A stretch of DNA of 64,000 nucleotides, from contig JAJHTX010000003.1 of the NCBI GenBank assembly GCA_032164295.1, positions 3,743,493-3,807,492 on the forward strand, given 5' to 3'. The DNA comes from Inonotus obliquus (taxonomy: Eukaryota > Basidiomycota > Agaricomycetes > Hymenochaetales > Hymenochaetaceae). A model generated the notes under the pieces. That model was not told where the DNA came from. It did no database searches and worked only from the letters and a program-made list of their open reading frames with translations. The position numbers and the translations under genes were made by a program. Positions 12,403 to 24,696 of the stretch are shown here, one piece after another (position 1 is the stretch's first letter; each line of letters starts with the position of its first letter).

Positions 12403-14721
12403 ATGTTACTCTTGCAGTATTATTCAGAGTGTGACTCACACTTGATCTGTTATATAGGTTATTTATCGTGCTACACGGTCTTTCTGCCTGATAACCCGTT
12501 TACTTCGCTCCCTGAATTGTTTTATGTGAAATCGGATACGAAGGTCTCTGAGCTAGTCAGGATTATTCGAAGAACGTGCCATAAGATGCCCTCCGTGCCC
12601 GGCATGCCAATCGTGCTTCTGAGGGTAAACATCTCGTCCTACTACTAGTTTACCGCACTGATTACGTTGTATAGCATGAACCCGGAAACACCGCAGATGA
12701 AGGCGTCGCGGTATATGACCAAGTGGCTTCTTGGCTACGTGACAATCGTTTTAATAAGCCTTTGGAGTATAACAAGAAATTCGACGAATATTTTCCTGAT
12801 GGACCGGCTCCTGAAGGAATAGATATCGTTGTTGTCTCTAGATACAGTACGTCCGTTACTTAGTGCCTCTATTAATGGTTAACGGCCCCAAGTTTATGAC
12901 TTGATCGGTTCGCCCGCACAGCTTGCGTCCCACAGACGCTCGGTCCCCCGGTCGCCCACAGACTCGTCATTTACCGACCATTACGATCAATTTGGCTGGG
13001 ATCTCGAGCCCGATTCGCTCTGGCAAAGCTTTTACACCTTTTGGTCCTCGAGAACGTTTGAAGAGGAACATCGAAAGGACATCATTCCCCTTGCCATTAG
13101 CGAGAAAGGATTTACGAAACCCCCGGAACGTTTGCCCAGCATCACTCGTAATAATGATCGCATTTACGTTCGTGAAAAATACCGAAGCCTTGTGCGTTCC
13201 GTCCGCGACCTCGCACGAGAAGAGCCGGACACGGGTCTCGTTCTTTCGGGACAACTTGGAATAGGTGTGAAGCCCGTATCTCCTTTACTTGTATAAAGAT
13301 CACTGACGCATGCCTAGGGAAAACAATCTAGCTCTGGTATATGCTCCTGTGTTGCCTGATGAACGGAGAAAATGTTATTTTCCATTACAGGGGAGAAACA
13401 CGATTTTTTTCGGTGGTTGGGTCTATCGTGCCATCCTCCAATCTCACACGCTGCCCTACGATAGGACCTTTTACGCATGGAGTCTGATTGATTCTGACTT
13501 GGATCCCGGTCCGCCCCCTGGGTATCTGATAGACAAGGGACCCAAACTCTTTACGGTCCAGGTATCTTCTCCGAATGGCCAACAATATTCCAGGTGGAGC
13601 AATAAGATTTATGGCTATGTCTGGGGCATGGACCTTTGGAGTTTTGACGAGCTGTTGAAAGGGTGCGTCATTGCTTGTTGGTTCGACTCGTGCAGTGCTG
13701 AGTATACACGTGATTTACGTTCCGTTTATGGAGGCTTTGCGCAATGCAATTCGTCTCCTAGTCAAAGAACAGACAGTTCAGTCACCACTTCCGTCGTCGG
13801 CTGAACCAGTACATGAGCGTGAGACACTCGAGAAGGATATTGATCCATTTTATGAAAGAATTGCGCAAAAGGCGATTCAAGTAACAGTGGTTACGCAAGA
13901 CGAGCAGGGTTTTTCCAATTATATAGGCAGCGGGCCCGTCAATATAGCTTGTCGTATACGGACGAGTGCCCTTGCAAGAGCCTTGACGTTTGAAAAGGAT
14001 GGCAGGGGTGGCTGGAACAGTGCAGAGACAGTATTCGAACTGCTAGTAAAGGACGCAGTCTACCATTTTGGCGACGACCTGCGTGATATCACGAAAGCCA
14101 TCTTGGTTCCATAAAGTGGTCATGTCTGCGTTGGCCTTGAGTAGGGCGAACCCCGAATCACTCATGAATGCTCTGGTGCAACTAGGAAATGATGAGAATT
14201 ATTCTCCTTCACATCAACTCTTCGCGGCCGAACAGCGTGGGCACTCGGTCATGTCCTTCCGAGATGACATATTTATACCGAAGTTCAAGTCCGAGCTTAT
14301 AGCTCGGCTTGTCAAGAAACAGATTGGTCGCCTTACGGTTAAACAAGCCAGAAAATTCTGCAACGTGTTTAGGTTGTTCCCCGAGGGTTCTTCACTAGCT
14401 GGTTGGATATTTGAATCCCTCGTTTATGACATGGTGACGTCTGGAAACGTACTCAGTCAAATATCACCAATGGTACTGAGAGACACGTCAATCCCGGTCG
14501 ACTACATCAAGTATGAATCTCCATCGACATCCTCGTCATTTCAATCGTTCCCGGCTCGCAGGAGGACTTTCACATATGTCGAATTTCCAAGTGACGTGCT
14601 GGATTGGAGTACGACGGATCAGACATGTTACTGCGTAACACAGCCTGAAGATTATCCTTTATTCGACTCATTCTTCGTAGAGACCAAAACGGGCTTAGGC
14701 TCAGTCGAGTCGACCATCTAG
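12403..14721 (+). pseudogene. Crinkler-like P-loop NTPase gene, disrupted
   Basis: Resembles the large agaricomycete family with a Crinkler-type N-terminal domain followed by a P-loop NTPase. Exons 12403-12624, 12675-12846 and 12962-13264 splice in frame and give an N-terminal domain (ELFYVKSDTKVSELVRIIRR ... KKFDEYFPDGPAPEGIDIVV) and a linker. They lead into a perfect Walker A, SGQLGIGKT, made across the intron at 13265-13317. Immediately after it an in-frame TAG (13329-13331) interrupts GKTI-stop-LWYMLLCLMNGENV. A second lesion is a one-base shift in a T7 run at 13404-13410, after which the frame VYRAILQSHTLPYDR continues. The C-terminal part (about 14068-14721) is still largely open (VKKQIGRLTVKQARKFCNVF). 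Two independent lesions argue for a true pseudogene; sequencing error in the T run could explain only one. Intact members are thought to act as nuclear or defence-related proteins, but the role is unproven. Confidence 0.72.
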
Positions 14722-15150
14722 ATTATTAAGTCGTCCACTATTTTCAGCATACATAGTGGTTCTCCTGCAGATTTTGCTCGGATCAGGTCTATTGTGAGGA
14801 CTGCTATGAGGAGGCTTATAACTTCTGCAGCTAGGGGAAATCGACCATTGTCGCATATCAGTATTACATTGAAGTATCTCTATATAACTCCAACACCGAT
14901 GACGAAACACACTTGGAAGTTGCCTGCTGATGGGTGGACTTCCACCACGGCATGAGAGTTTTTGGGGATTCTCGATAAAGCATTTCAGCGAGGTTAATAT
15001 TTTCGTACTAGTGTGCAATCATAGGCCGAATGACCTTCGGTCTAAGTTTTCGCGGAGCGGTGTCCAGAGCTCGACAGCCTGGTACCCGTGTACTGACGAC
15101 ATGGACCGAAAGTTGGTTGGTTTAACGTGGATAGCACGGTATACGTAAAA
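14722..15150. other. intergenic, no gene seen
   Basis: Short overlapping ORFs only. It separates the 3' end of the Crinkler-like pseudogene from the 3' end of the OB-fold gene. Confidence 0.4.
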
Positions 15151-16106
15151 CTAAGCGTGGCTTAAACCCATCATACCCTCGATCCAGTGGGCAACTCCTG
15201 CCACTTCTCGCAGCCCAGGGTCACTGGCTGCGAGCCGGAGATCTGGGCGAAAACGTCTATCCGAAGGTACTGTTGGCAACGACCTGAAACAGATATGGAG
15301 ACGCGAACCGAGATTGGGGGAGGCTGTAAGAGATACGACTGATCGTTCGCCATCGTCTTCTGAAGCGTGCCATGCGGATGAGGCGAAAATATCTGAAGAA
15401 GGTTAGACGGAATTCAAAAGCGGTGCACAATTCACGCACTCTCTAGGTACACGATATCGCCCTTCTTGACGCCTTCATTCTCGGGCATGCTCTCGTCAAA
15501 ATCAGGTTCGCTTATTCCTCCCCAGACTTCTGCAGTCTCTCGCCATGCCGTCACTCTACTTATTCCACCCTTTTCACTACCAATCACCAATTTCAAGACC
15601 CCAACTTCCCTCCCCGCATCTTGTCCTTTTTTGACTCTGACGACATCCGGGCCCTCTACTTCCAGTACTGCGACCAGGAGATTCACTTTTCGCGACCACT
15701 TTCCCTTTGGGGTGTATTCGGCTGTGAGGTCCGAGAGCGCCGTGAGTGTGTGTAAATTGATGACAAACGCTGGAAATGCTGTAATGGAAGATGTCGATGT
15801 GTGTGCGTAAGAAGCGTCCAGTGGATACTCTCGAGAATAAAAGTCTGACACAGCTGCTCGATCAGAGAGAAACGTCCGTGACTGAGCAATTGTTGGAGGC
15901 CACGAAATGAGTGACTCTTCTGCGGACACTCTCAGAGTCTCAGTTCAAGGATGATACAAATATGGAAGAAGAATACCAATATTCGACTGTTCAGACGTCC
16001 TTTCGTCTCCATTCGTCATATTGCACTCGTCCCAGTCGTGCTCGTTTTCGTCATCCTCAGGAAAGATCACATTCTTATACAACTTTGAGATGCGCTGGCT
16101 AGCCAT
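15151..16106 (-). CDS. OB-fold nucleic-acid-binding protein, unknown role
   Basis: Three exons on the minus strand (16106-15977, 15919-15440, 15392-15151) sum exactly to 283 residues. The N-terminal third is acidic and polar (KNVIFPEDDENEHDW). The rest reads as a barrel of beta strands: RKVNLLVAVLEVEG, GVLKLVIGSEKGGISRVTAW, GVKKGDIVYLENI, VVSLTASPNLGSRLHICFRS. Together with a closing helix (EVAGVAHWIEGM) this is the pattern of an OB-fold of the RPA70/SHLD2 type that binds single-stranded DNA. I infer the fold from pattern, not from a named orthologue. The frame before the chosen ATG stays open upstream (TQIWLLPPETFSMASQ), and phase-compatible exons exist to about 16315, so the true start may be further upstream. 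Introns are 46-57 bases. Confidence 0.75.
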
Positions 16107-16559
16107 GCTAAAAGTTTCAGGTGGCAGCAGCCATATTTGCGTCCCTTCGCCGAGACCTGTCTGCTCGACCGAATCTGCGTCTCCATCGAGGTCTGTCGAA
16201 AATTTGATGCATTCTTTTTATTCTCAGGAAATTGACTAGGTTTACCTTGGGACACAACGACACGCCAGGAAAAAGCAGTGCCCGAAGATCTCTTCTTCAG
16301 AGAAGCTGAATTTGGTGCATTCAAGAAGACTCTATAAGACATGCAAACCTGATACTGATAACCGGAGCCAGAGAGAGTCGGGAGAAGAGGAAGAGCCAGT
16401 GTCGCGCTGTTATGACATGTTGTGACCAACCGTCACTTGTCACACAACACAACTTCGGCAACCGCCGTTCGTTATTTTCTCTTCTTCACCATCCAGCAGG
16501 ACTATGTGAGGGAAACCCGATTGGGTCATCCTTCTGGCACAGGAATCGTGCCCGTCTAG

Positions 16560-16905
16560 CTCAGGAGATACAGATCCACTGTTAGCGTCTGACTATGCAA
16601 TAGGCTGGGTGACAATATCTGGTGTGCGATCCCAAGTCTACGATCAGTCCTCCATACAGCAAGCATGGACTCCTTGGTCTGCGCAGAATTCCTTGTTTGG
16701 TATGCCACTTCCTCACCTTCTGTATGTCGTTAGCAAACATTTCAAGATCAAGGATAGGTTTGTATGAGACTGGAGCGAGAAACTTCTTGCGCATCGACGC
16801 ACCTCCAACGCATCACCTATCGGATTCACCCGTAAGCTCTTGTACTTTAGCCTCCAGTAGTGTTTCTAGCGTTGAGGACCTCGCAAAAAGTTCGGGTCAT
16901 TAGTA
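16560..16905 (-). other. possible coding fragment with coiled-coil character
   Basis: On the minus strand, segments such as PELFARSSTLETLLEAKVQE, then KFLAPVSYKPILDLEMFAND, then ESMLAVWRTDRRLGIAHQIL can be linked through GT-AG gaps and look coding. However, a stop codon sits directly before the first segment and no start exon was found. It may be a decayed gene or an incompletely resolved small one. No function is assigned. Confidence 0.25.
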
Positions 16906-17454
16906 CCCTTACATGATCCTACGATCCGAAGCGCGGGGTGTCTCGTATGAGCACCCTGACTCATCTGAATGTTCATCTCCTCAGCCCGGAAACTTCATCG
17001 ATGACTTCGTGGCTTTTGGGTTAAAGATCGGAAAAGAAAGGAGGCAGTAGTAAAGATGGAGATCATAATAGAGGACTTGAGATATCGAGATCTTTTCCCT
17101 CCCAAGCTCGTTGATGTCGGCATTTATGCTGACTTGCAGAGCGGGCTCTTCTTACCGCAAAGAGGAATGGTTCGAGTTATGATCATTTGTCATGTTCGTT
17201 TGTTACTCAATGCAGATCATCGGATATGATTCTTGGCACTCCTGTTATGGCAAGAAAATGCAAGGTGAGATGTCGATCCTTATGTCTCGACTGCGCTACT
17301 AATCCACTTCCAACAGATCGCAGCTCCTCGGCGCGACTTGGGCCAATGCCAAGTGATATTTTATGCGTATGCGCAGTGGGTCATTCTTACCGCTCACTAG
17401 CCGGTGTCACCTGTCACTTGGAACGGTCAGGTGTTTGTGCGAGACGCTGGAGGG
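16906..17454. other. promoter region of the carboxylesterase gene
   Basis: No supported coding sequence; the small plus-strand ORF at 17187-17459 has no recognisable features and runs into the TATA box. Confidence 0.45.
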
Positions 17455-17462
17455 TATAAAAA
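17455..17462 (+). promoter_or_regulatory. TATA box of the carboxylesterase gene
   Basis: The string tataaaaa ends 39 bases before the ATG at 17502, a typical spacing for a strongly expressed, regulated secreted enzyme with a very short leader. Confidence 0.7.
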
Positions 17463-17501
17463 GACGCTCCCCGACACCTTGAGTCGTTGAACAAGTCCAC
17501 T

Positions 17502-19713
<2,212 letters not shown>

Positions 19714-20556
19714 TTTTGAACCTCATATCTTCGATGGAACGGTTAGGGTTGCATAGGACAGTTTATAATACGGCACCATCCTCTATAAATTTCCCAACAA
19801 GTTGATAAATTATGACGTTTAATAATAATACTTGGTGTTTGTTGTTTTCGAGTCTGTCCGAGTGTGTGCCTGTCCTTCGCTAAGTTGCCATCCCATTCTC
19901 CGCAATTTCATTGCTAGCTTCTGTATCGGAATTTCTAGTCAGCTGAATGATTCAGATTGGATCTTGAAGGAAATGTGTACCGTTCGAACGTCAAGACCTG
20001 AAAAAGTACATTCGTTGACTCGAAAAAGAGTACAGTCACACTACTCGCTCTGAGAACTCTGAAAATTCATGCATTACGTCCACAAATTTAGTCTTTTGTA
20101 AGGAAGGGCCAAAATTCTTGGTCGCTAGGTACTTGTATTCTTCCAATGTATTCTCTCACTTTCCTGAGTCTACGAACTACATCTGAATAAATGAGGCGCG
20201 ACGTCGCAGCGGCCTGTAGGAACTTCGATGTGCGACTACGTATAAGTATCAACTGACTTCCCGCTTCAAGGTAGATAGGACGGCGTGTTACATTGAGACG
20301 ACGCACATCGGTCAGAAATACGAAAGTTCACTCCTTTCTGCTGAATAGGCTTATCCCAATCGCTTTCAAGTATTGTTAGAGCTACTGTACAATTTTCTTC
20401 TCGTAATTTATATTTTTACTCTGCTTTTGATTCCTCAAGATGTTCTACTCGGCCGGATGGTTTGTTCATTCGGATGGTGGTGAATCCCGGCCCACACATG
20501 TTCGTTTTAACTACTTCCCAAATACCATACCGAATTGTCACCCTTCGCCGGAAGAC
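19714..20556. other. convergent intergenic region
   Basis: Lies between the 3' ends of the esterase and carboxypeptidase genes. AT-rich just after 19713 (likely polyadenylation region, with aataataata near 19825). No supported gene. Confidence 0.5.
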
Positions 20557-22667
20557 CTAAAATGGCTTGTCCGCCAACCAACGTTGCAACATCGCAAGCG
20601 CTTGTACCGGCTTGTCATGTGGCACCTATTTAAAGTCATCAGCAACCATCGCTCTGAAATTTCATACATGGACAGCTTACGAAATGACCTGCTCCATAGA
20701 TAGTCGCAAACGAGAAATTTCCAAATGCGCGGGTCTTTCCCGCAGGCTCGCCGTTGACACTCCATTCTGTAAGAGGAGTGTTGGCAAAGGCGTCTCTTCC
20801 TTGCCAGTCCACTCTTAAAGTCCATCGTTCGTTTCCCAACCAGTTAGCGATGAAATCGTACGAGCCTGCGTAAATGAGTATCTGGGCAATCGATCAGCAG
20901 CGGTCAGGAAAAAAGGCACGATAACATGTTGAGTCATACTTTGACGCGCCTGGTGAGTAGCTCCGCGAGATATTGCTGCGTTTCGTGCAGGGGGTCTCCC
21001 GTTGCCCAGAAAGCCTGATTCACTCCGAAAGCGATGTCTGTAAAATTTCGACCAGGATCAACGCCTAATGCTTGTTTGATCGATGGGGTGTTGAGGTAGG
21101 TGATAAAGTCTCTAGTGTAATGTTTCAAGTTCATCGTTGATTCAAGAAAAGAAAAGACGTACTGTCTTTCAGGGTAGCAGTCGAGACTGTCACATTTCAT
21201 TGACATATCGTAGAGGTTGTACCCTGGTGAATTATCTCAATACGAGAGCAGATCTAGGAAGAATGAAGAAAGAGGCACCAGCGGCATGATATGGGGCCAT
21301 CAGCTCATTACCGCAAAAACTGAATGCAGCAGCGCAGTTGATCAGATCGAATTGCTCAATGCAGCCTTTCTGTTGAAGCTTCAAGCAGCGGGGCAGCTAG
21401 GTAGACGTACATCATGATAAGCCCTCGACTCAGGGACACGTAATATAAGTGGATTTACAATTTGTTTCATACGGACACATGTGGAAATTGGCTGGAGTGG
21501 ACCAATTCCTTCATTAGTGCACTGCATGTCATAATACGAGTGCAACAATCTAATCAATGAAACACAGTAAGTTGATATTGTATAATCCCCAGGTACGATA
21601 GTTTCACATACGAGAAGAAATCGGTCGCCCCGTTTCCTTCGTGAATAATTCAGTTTATCGAATGAGTATCGGAAGAGTTTGAGGATGGACTAACCAATCA
21701 TAATCGATTTTAGGTTAATCGGGGCGAGGCCATTTGCAGCAAGAAAGGGATTTTGGTCGAACACTGCAGCGCCAAAGATTGGAAGATACCGCCCCTATAA
21801 TCGAAAACACATAACGAATCCCATGTTTTCAAAATCCATCGCTGAGAGAGAAAGACATACTGCATAAGATTCTCCAGTGAGGTGGAAAGCTCGACCCTTG
21901 AACTTGTGGAATGTTTCAAAGAACGTGGCGATGAACGCTGCTATATCTTGACCGGCTTCCTCGGTTGTTGCCTGAGCAGTTGAATCTCAGTTTAAAATTA
22001 CGGATATTGTTGTTATTCAATCGGCACGCACGACTATGTCACCAACGTCATGGTAAGAAAACCCAGTCCCAATCGGCTGGTCGATGAAGAATATGTTCGC
22101 ATTCGTATTCCAAGAGTATGGGTTGAGCTTTGTGCTGTTTGAGCTCTCAATTGAGCACGGGCCTGGAGATGGAATGCTCATCAGTTCGTCGCTCCTGGTA
22201 AAGTACAGATGAAGAACCAAGTTCCATGAAAAGTCCAGTTGCCGACGAACCACCAGGCCCGCCGTTCGTCCAGAGGAGAACATCGTCCGTATCCGGATCG
22301 TTCCTACTCTCAAAGAAGTAGAAGAAGAAGTGCTTTGGTCCCACATCGATGTATCCCGTGTACGCACTACCCCGACCTCGGTGAGTCTAATCATTCGAAT
22401 TTGGGTTAGAATTGTGGCAGCTACGTACGCAACACCACCATCGCAGAAGTCAGACCTCTTGATACGCGCGCTTCGTCCAGGGAATGACGGGTGAGAGATG
22501 GTCGTGAACCTGTCAAGTACGAGAGATGAAAGCTCCAAAACACCAGGTGTCCTCGCATTGGAATCTATCGTCCCATGACTAAGTTTCACGGCAGGAAAGA
22601 GCGGTTCTTGCTGGATCTGTGCGCATGCGCAGGCAGATATGACAAGGAAAGAGGCGAGGAACTTCAT
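20557..22667 (-). CDS. secreted serine carboxypeptidase (peptidase family S10)
   Basis: Removes C-terminal residues from peptides at acid pH, in the vacuole or outside the cell. Twelve exons on the minus strand (22667-22429, 22366-22218, 22162-22032, 21971-21861, 21794-21695, 21636-21612, 21549-21459, 21396-21279, 21223-21163, 21111-20940, 20881-20681, 20625-20557) sum exactly to 488 residues. The N-terminus is a signal peptide ([16 protein letters not shown]). Diagnostic segments are [40 protein letters not shown] with Ser208, [10 protein letters not shown] with Asp408 and GAGHFVPHDKP with His465, so the triad is intact. NGGPGGSS replaces the usual NGGPGCSS, a change seen in some basidiomycete members. 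One exon is only 25 bases (21636-21612) and encodes part of [14 protein letters not shown] box lies 45 bases before the ATG. Confidence 0.93.
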
Positions 22668-22710
22668 GGTTACAGTTGTAGGAGTCGCTGGGAAATGAGT
22701 CGTGAGTAGT

Positions 22711-22722
22711 TTTATAAATATA
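22711..22722 (-). promoter_or_regulatory. TATA box of the serine carboxypeptidase gene
   Basis: Read on the minus strand this is tatatttataaa, 44-55 bases upstream of the ATG at 22667. The position and strength match the TATA box of the neighbouring esterase gene, suggesting both are inducible secreted enzymes. Confidence 0.65.
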
Positions 22723-22932
22723 CAACACGGTGCGCTGCGGAGCTTATCAGGGTTGTTTCGATGATCATAAAATCCACATGCAAGGGCGCTCCCAGGTCTG
22801 CTTCTGTTCCAGCCTCAATTATTGCATTTTTAGAATACAATAGAGGTTCAAATCGATACGCCGTCCGAAAGGTGCACGTAATACATATATCTTTTGACAA
22901 TCTTCCACAGCGGTAGATTTTTTTATTTCTTG

Positions 22933-22936
22933 TTTT

Positions 22937-22967
<31 letters not shown>
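22933..22967. repeat. T14-G21 homopolymer tract
   Basis: Fourteen T are followed directly by twenty-one G on the plus strand (C21 then A14 on the minus strand). It marks the exact point where the minus-strand kinase-like pseudogene stops resembling its family. A tract this long is error-prone, so its true length is uncertain. Confidence 0.9.
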
Positions 22968-22968
<1 letters not shown>

Positions 22969-24560
22969 CCAGTCAAGGTCAACTAGAACTGCACTCGTTC
23001 GCGCATCCTTATTGACGACTAGTACATTAGGGCATCGGAGGTCTTCAACACGAAGTCGTTTTCGTGCAACAGGCTAATGGCTTTTGTAAAATCAGCATAG
23101 GCATCCGGCAAGAGTGTCTATTCCTTGATAGCTATAGCGTCAACGAAGTCCATAACTACCATGCGAAGGTCACCGAGTATTGCACCACAAAAGTGTAAAG
23201 TGGGAGCGAGTTTCTCCTTGCGGTACCGATCGGGGAACTTGACAATTACATTGAGCCCGCCTAGCCTTGCACAGGTTAATGTTCGCGCAATATTGGTCGA
23301 CAAAAGTCTGTCTACATATTTCAGACCCGAGAGGATATTTGGTTCGCCACCATACAAGAAAGTCGGGTTAGGCATGTATGCCTGCGGATCGACAGCCTTG
23401 CTGAGCTTCGCGCTTTTATAGTATCCCTTAAGGCGACGAACGCAGTCCGAAGCTTGCAAATGCGTGAAACCTTGGCGACGCGTCCCTCTGGTCTGCCCTC
23501 AAGGATGTGAATGGTTCAACAATCACAACATCTGCAAAGACGCCCAGAGCACAGAAGTAAGAGCCCATAATGCCGATGAGCAAGCAAGGACCATAGATGC
23601 ACGAACGGATTTCTAACTGCTGTACTGTACTGTTAGAAGTTGTCGGATGGCCGCTTAGGGAAACGTACCGAATCTTGAGCACATAATTTACAAGATAGTG
23701 ACTGCAATCCGGCATCACCAAGTTCGACCTTCCACTCCTCTACTACCAAGGGCCTGCAATCCTAATCGAATATCCATCACCGCAACGCCGTCTGGAGATG
23801 CCTTACCGTCCGTCCGTTCTCCCAGGTCTAATCGTCACTCCCACAAGCTGCTCCCATAATCGTCTCGTAGCTTTAATCCGTTGTTCCTTTAATAAGTAGA
23901 ATTTGGGAGCCTCGTAGAACAAAGTATGGGTTAACTTCGTTATCGCGGTCGTCACTTCTATAAGGTTGTCGGGGCGTCCGTTGTCTATCGAATGCATGAT
24001 TTTCTCAGCACTAGGTACTGTGGCAGATGAGGGGTCACAAACATCGACCACAAACACTAAAGACCCCCTGTGACCTATCATCATTGAGTGTCGTCAAGGA
24101 TGAAGTGAAGCACTTACGAGATACTCTCTGCATTTCATCGCTCGTGGACCTTTTGCGTTTCAGAGGAGTCGTGTCATATGCGGCAAACACCAAATGGACG
24201 AAATCCATGTCCGTCTTGCCCTGTCCGAAAATGCACTAAAGCCCAGTCGTTTTCCCGTGCCTCTTCCATTCCTTATTAGACTTCTCCTCTATGTGTTAGA
24301 ACATATCTTCCTCCGACTCAGACACCTCGAAATCCTTGGGCTTACATGGCTTCAGTGAGGACACAGGAAGGAAGGAGCGGATGACGACTCACTTGATATG
24401 GAATAAGGTCATGTTCCTTGATTTTGCTGCGCTGGAACCAGCTTTCTAGTTTATTGAAGAGAATTCTTAGAACGCGACAGATACGCCGGTCATGGTTAAC
24501 ATGTACTTCGTAAAATCCACAGTTGGGATATTGAACAAAGCAGTTCAGGTCGATGCTCAT
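22968..24560 (-). pseudogene. decayed Crinkler-type/protein-kinase-like gene, truncated
   Basis: Read on the minus strand it begins with an ATG (24560) and a Crinkler-like N-terminal exon (MSIDLNCFVQYPNCGFYEVH, 24560-24393). An acidic exon follows, then MDFVHLVFAAYDTTPLKRKR. Next come fragments in changing frames that match agaricomycete kinase-like proteins: PDNLIEVTTAITKLTHTLFY (about 24084-23803), IYGPCLLIGIMGSYFCALGV (about 23600), GLNVIVKFPDRYRKEKLAPT and LGDLRMVVMDFVDA (23459-23118). The catalytic-loop-like EDLRCPNVLVVNKD and VLVDLDW come last. Frame changes and stops occur at least near 24306, 23490, 23115 and 23060. The homology ends at the C21-A14 tract, so the rest of the kinase lobe is missing. 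I recognise the pattern from the family; no intact product is possible. Confidence 0.6.
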
Positions 24561-24696
24561 CGTCGTGGATAGTGGCGAGCGGTGTCCTGACGTTGGCAAC
24601 ACCGTGGGAAACGAACACCATAGTTGACAACTAGTTTCCCTCCTCACCTTACCCGTACCAGATTCTTGACTTTCTTCCGTATGTGCCGAGATCTCA

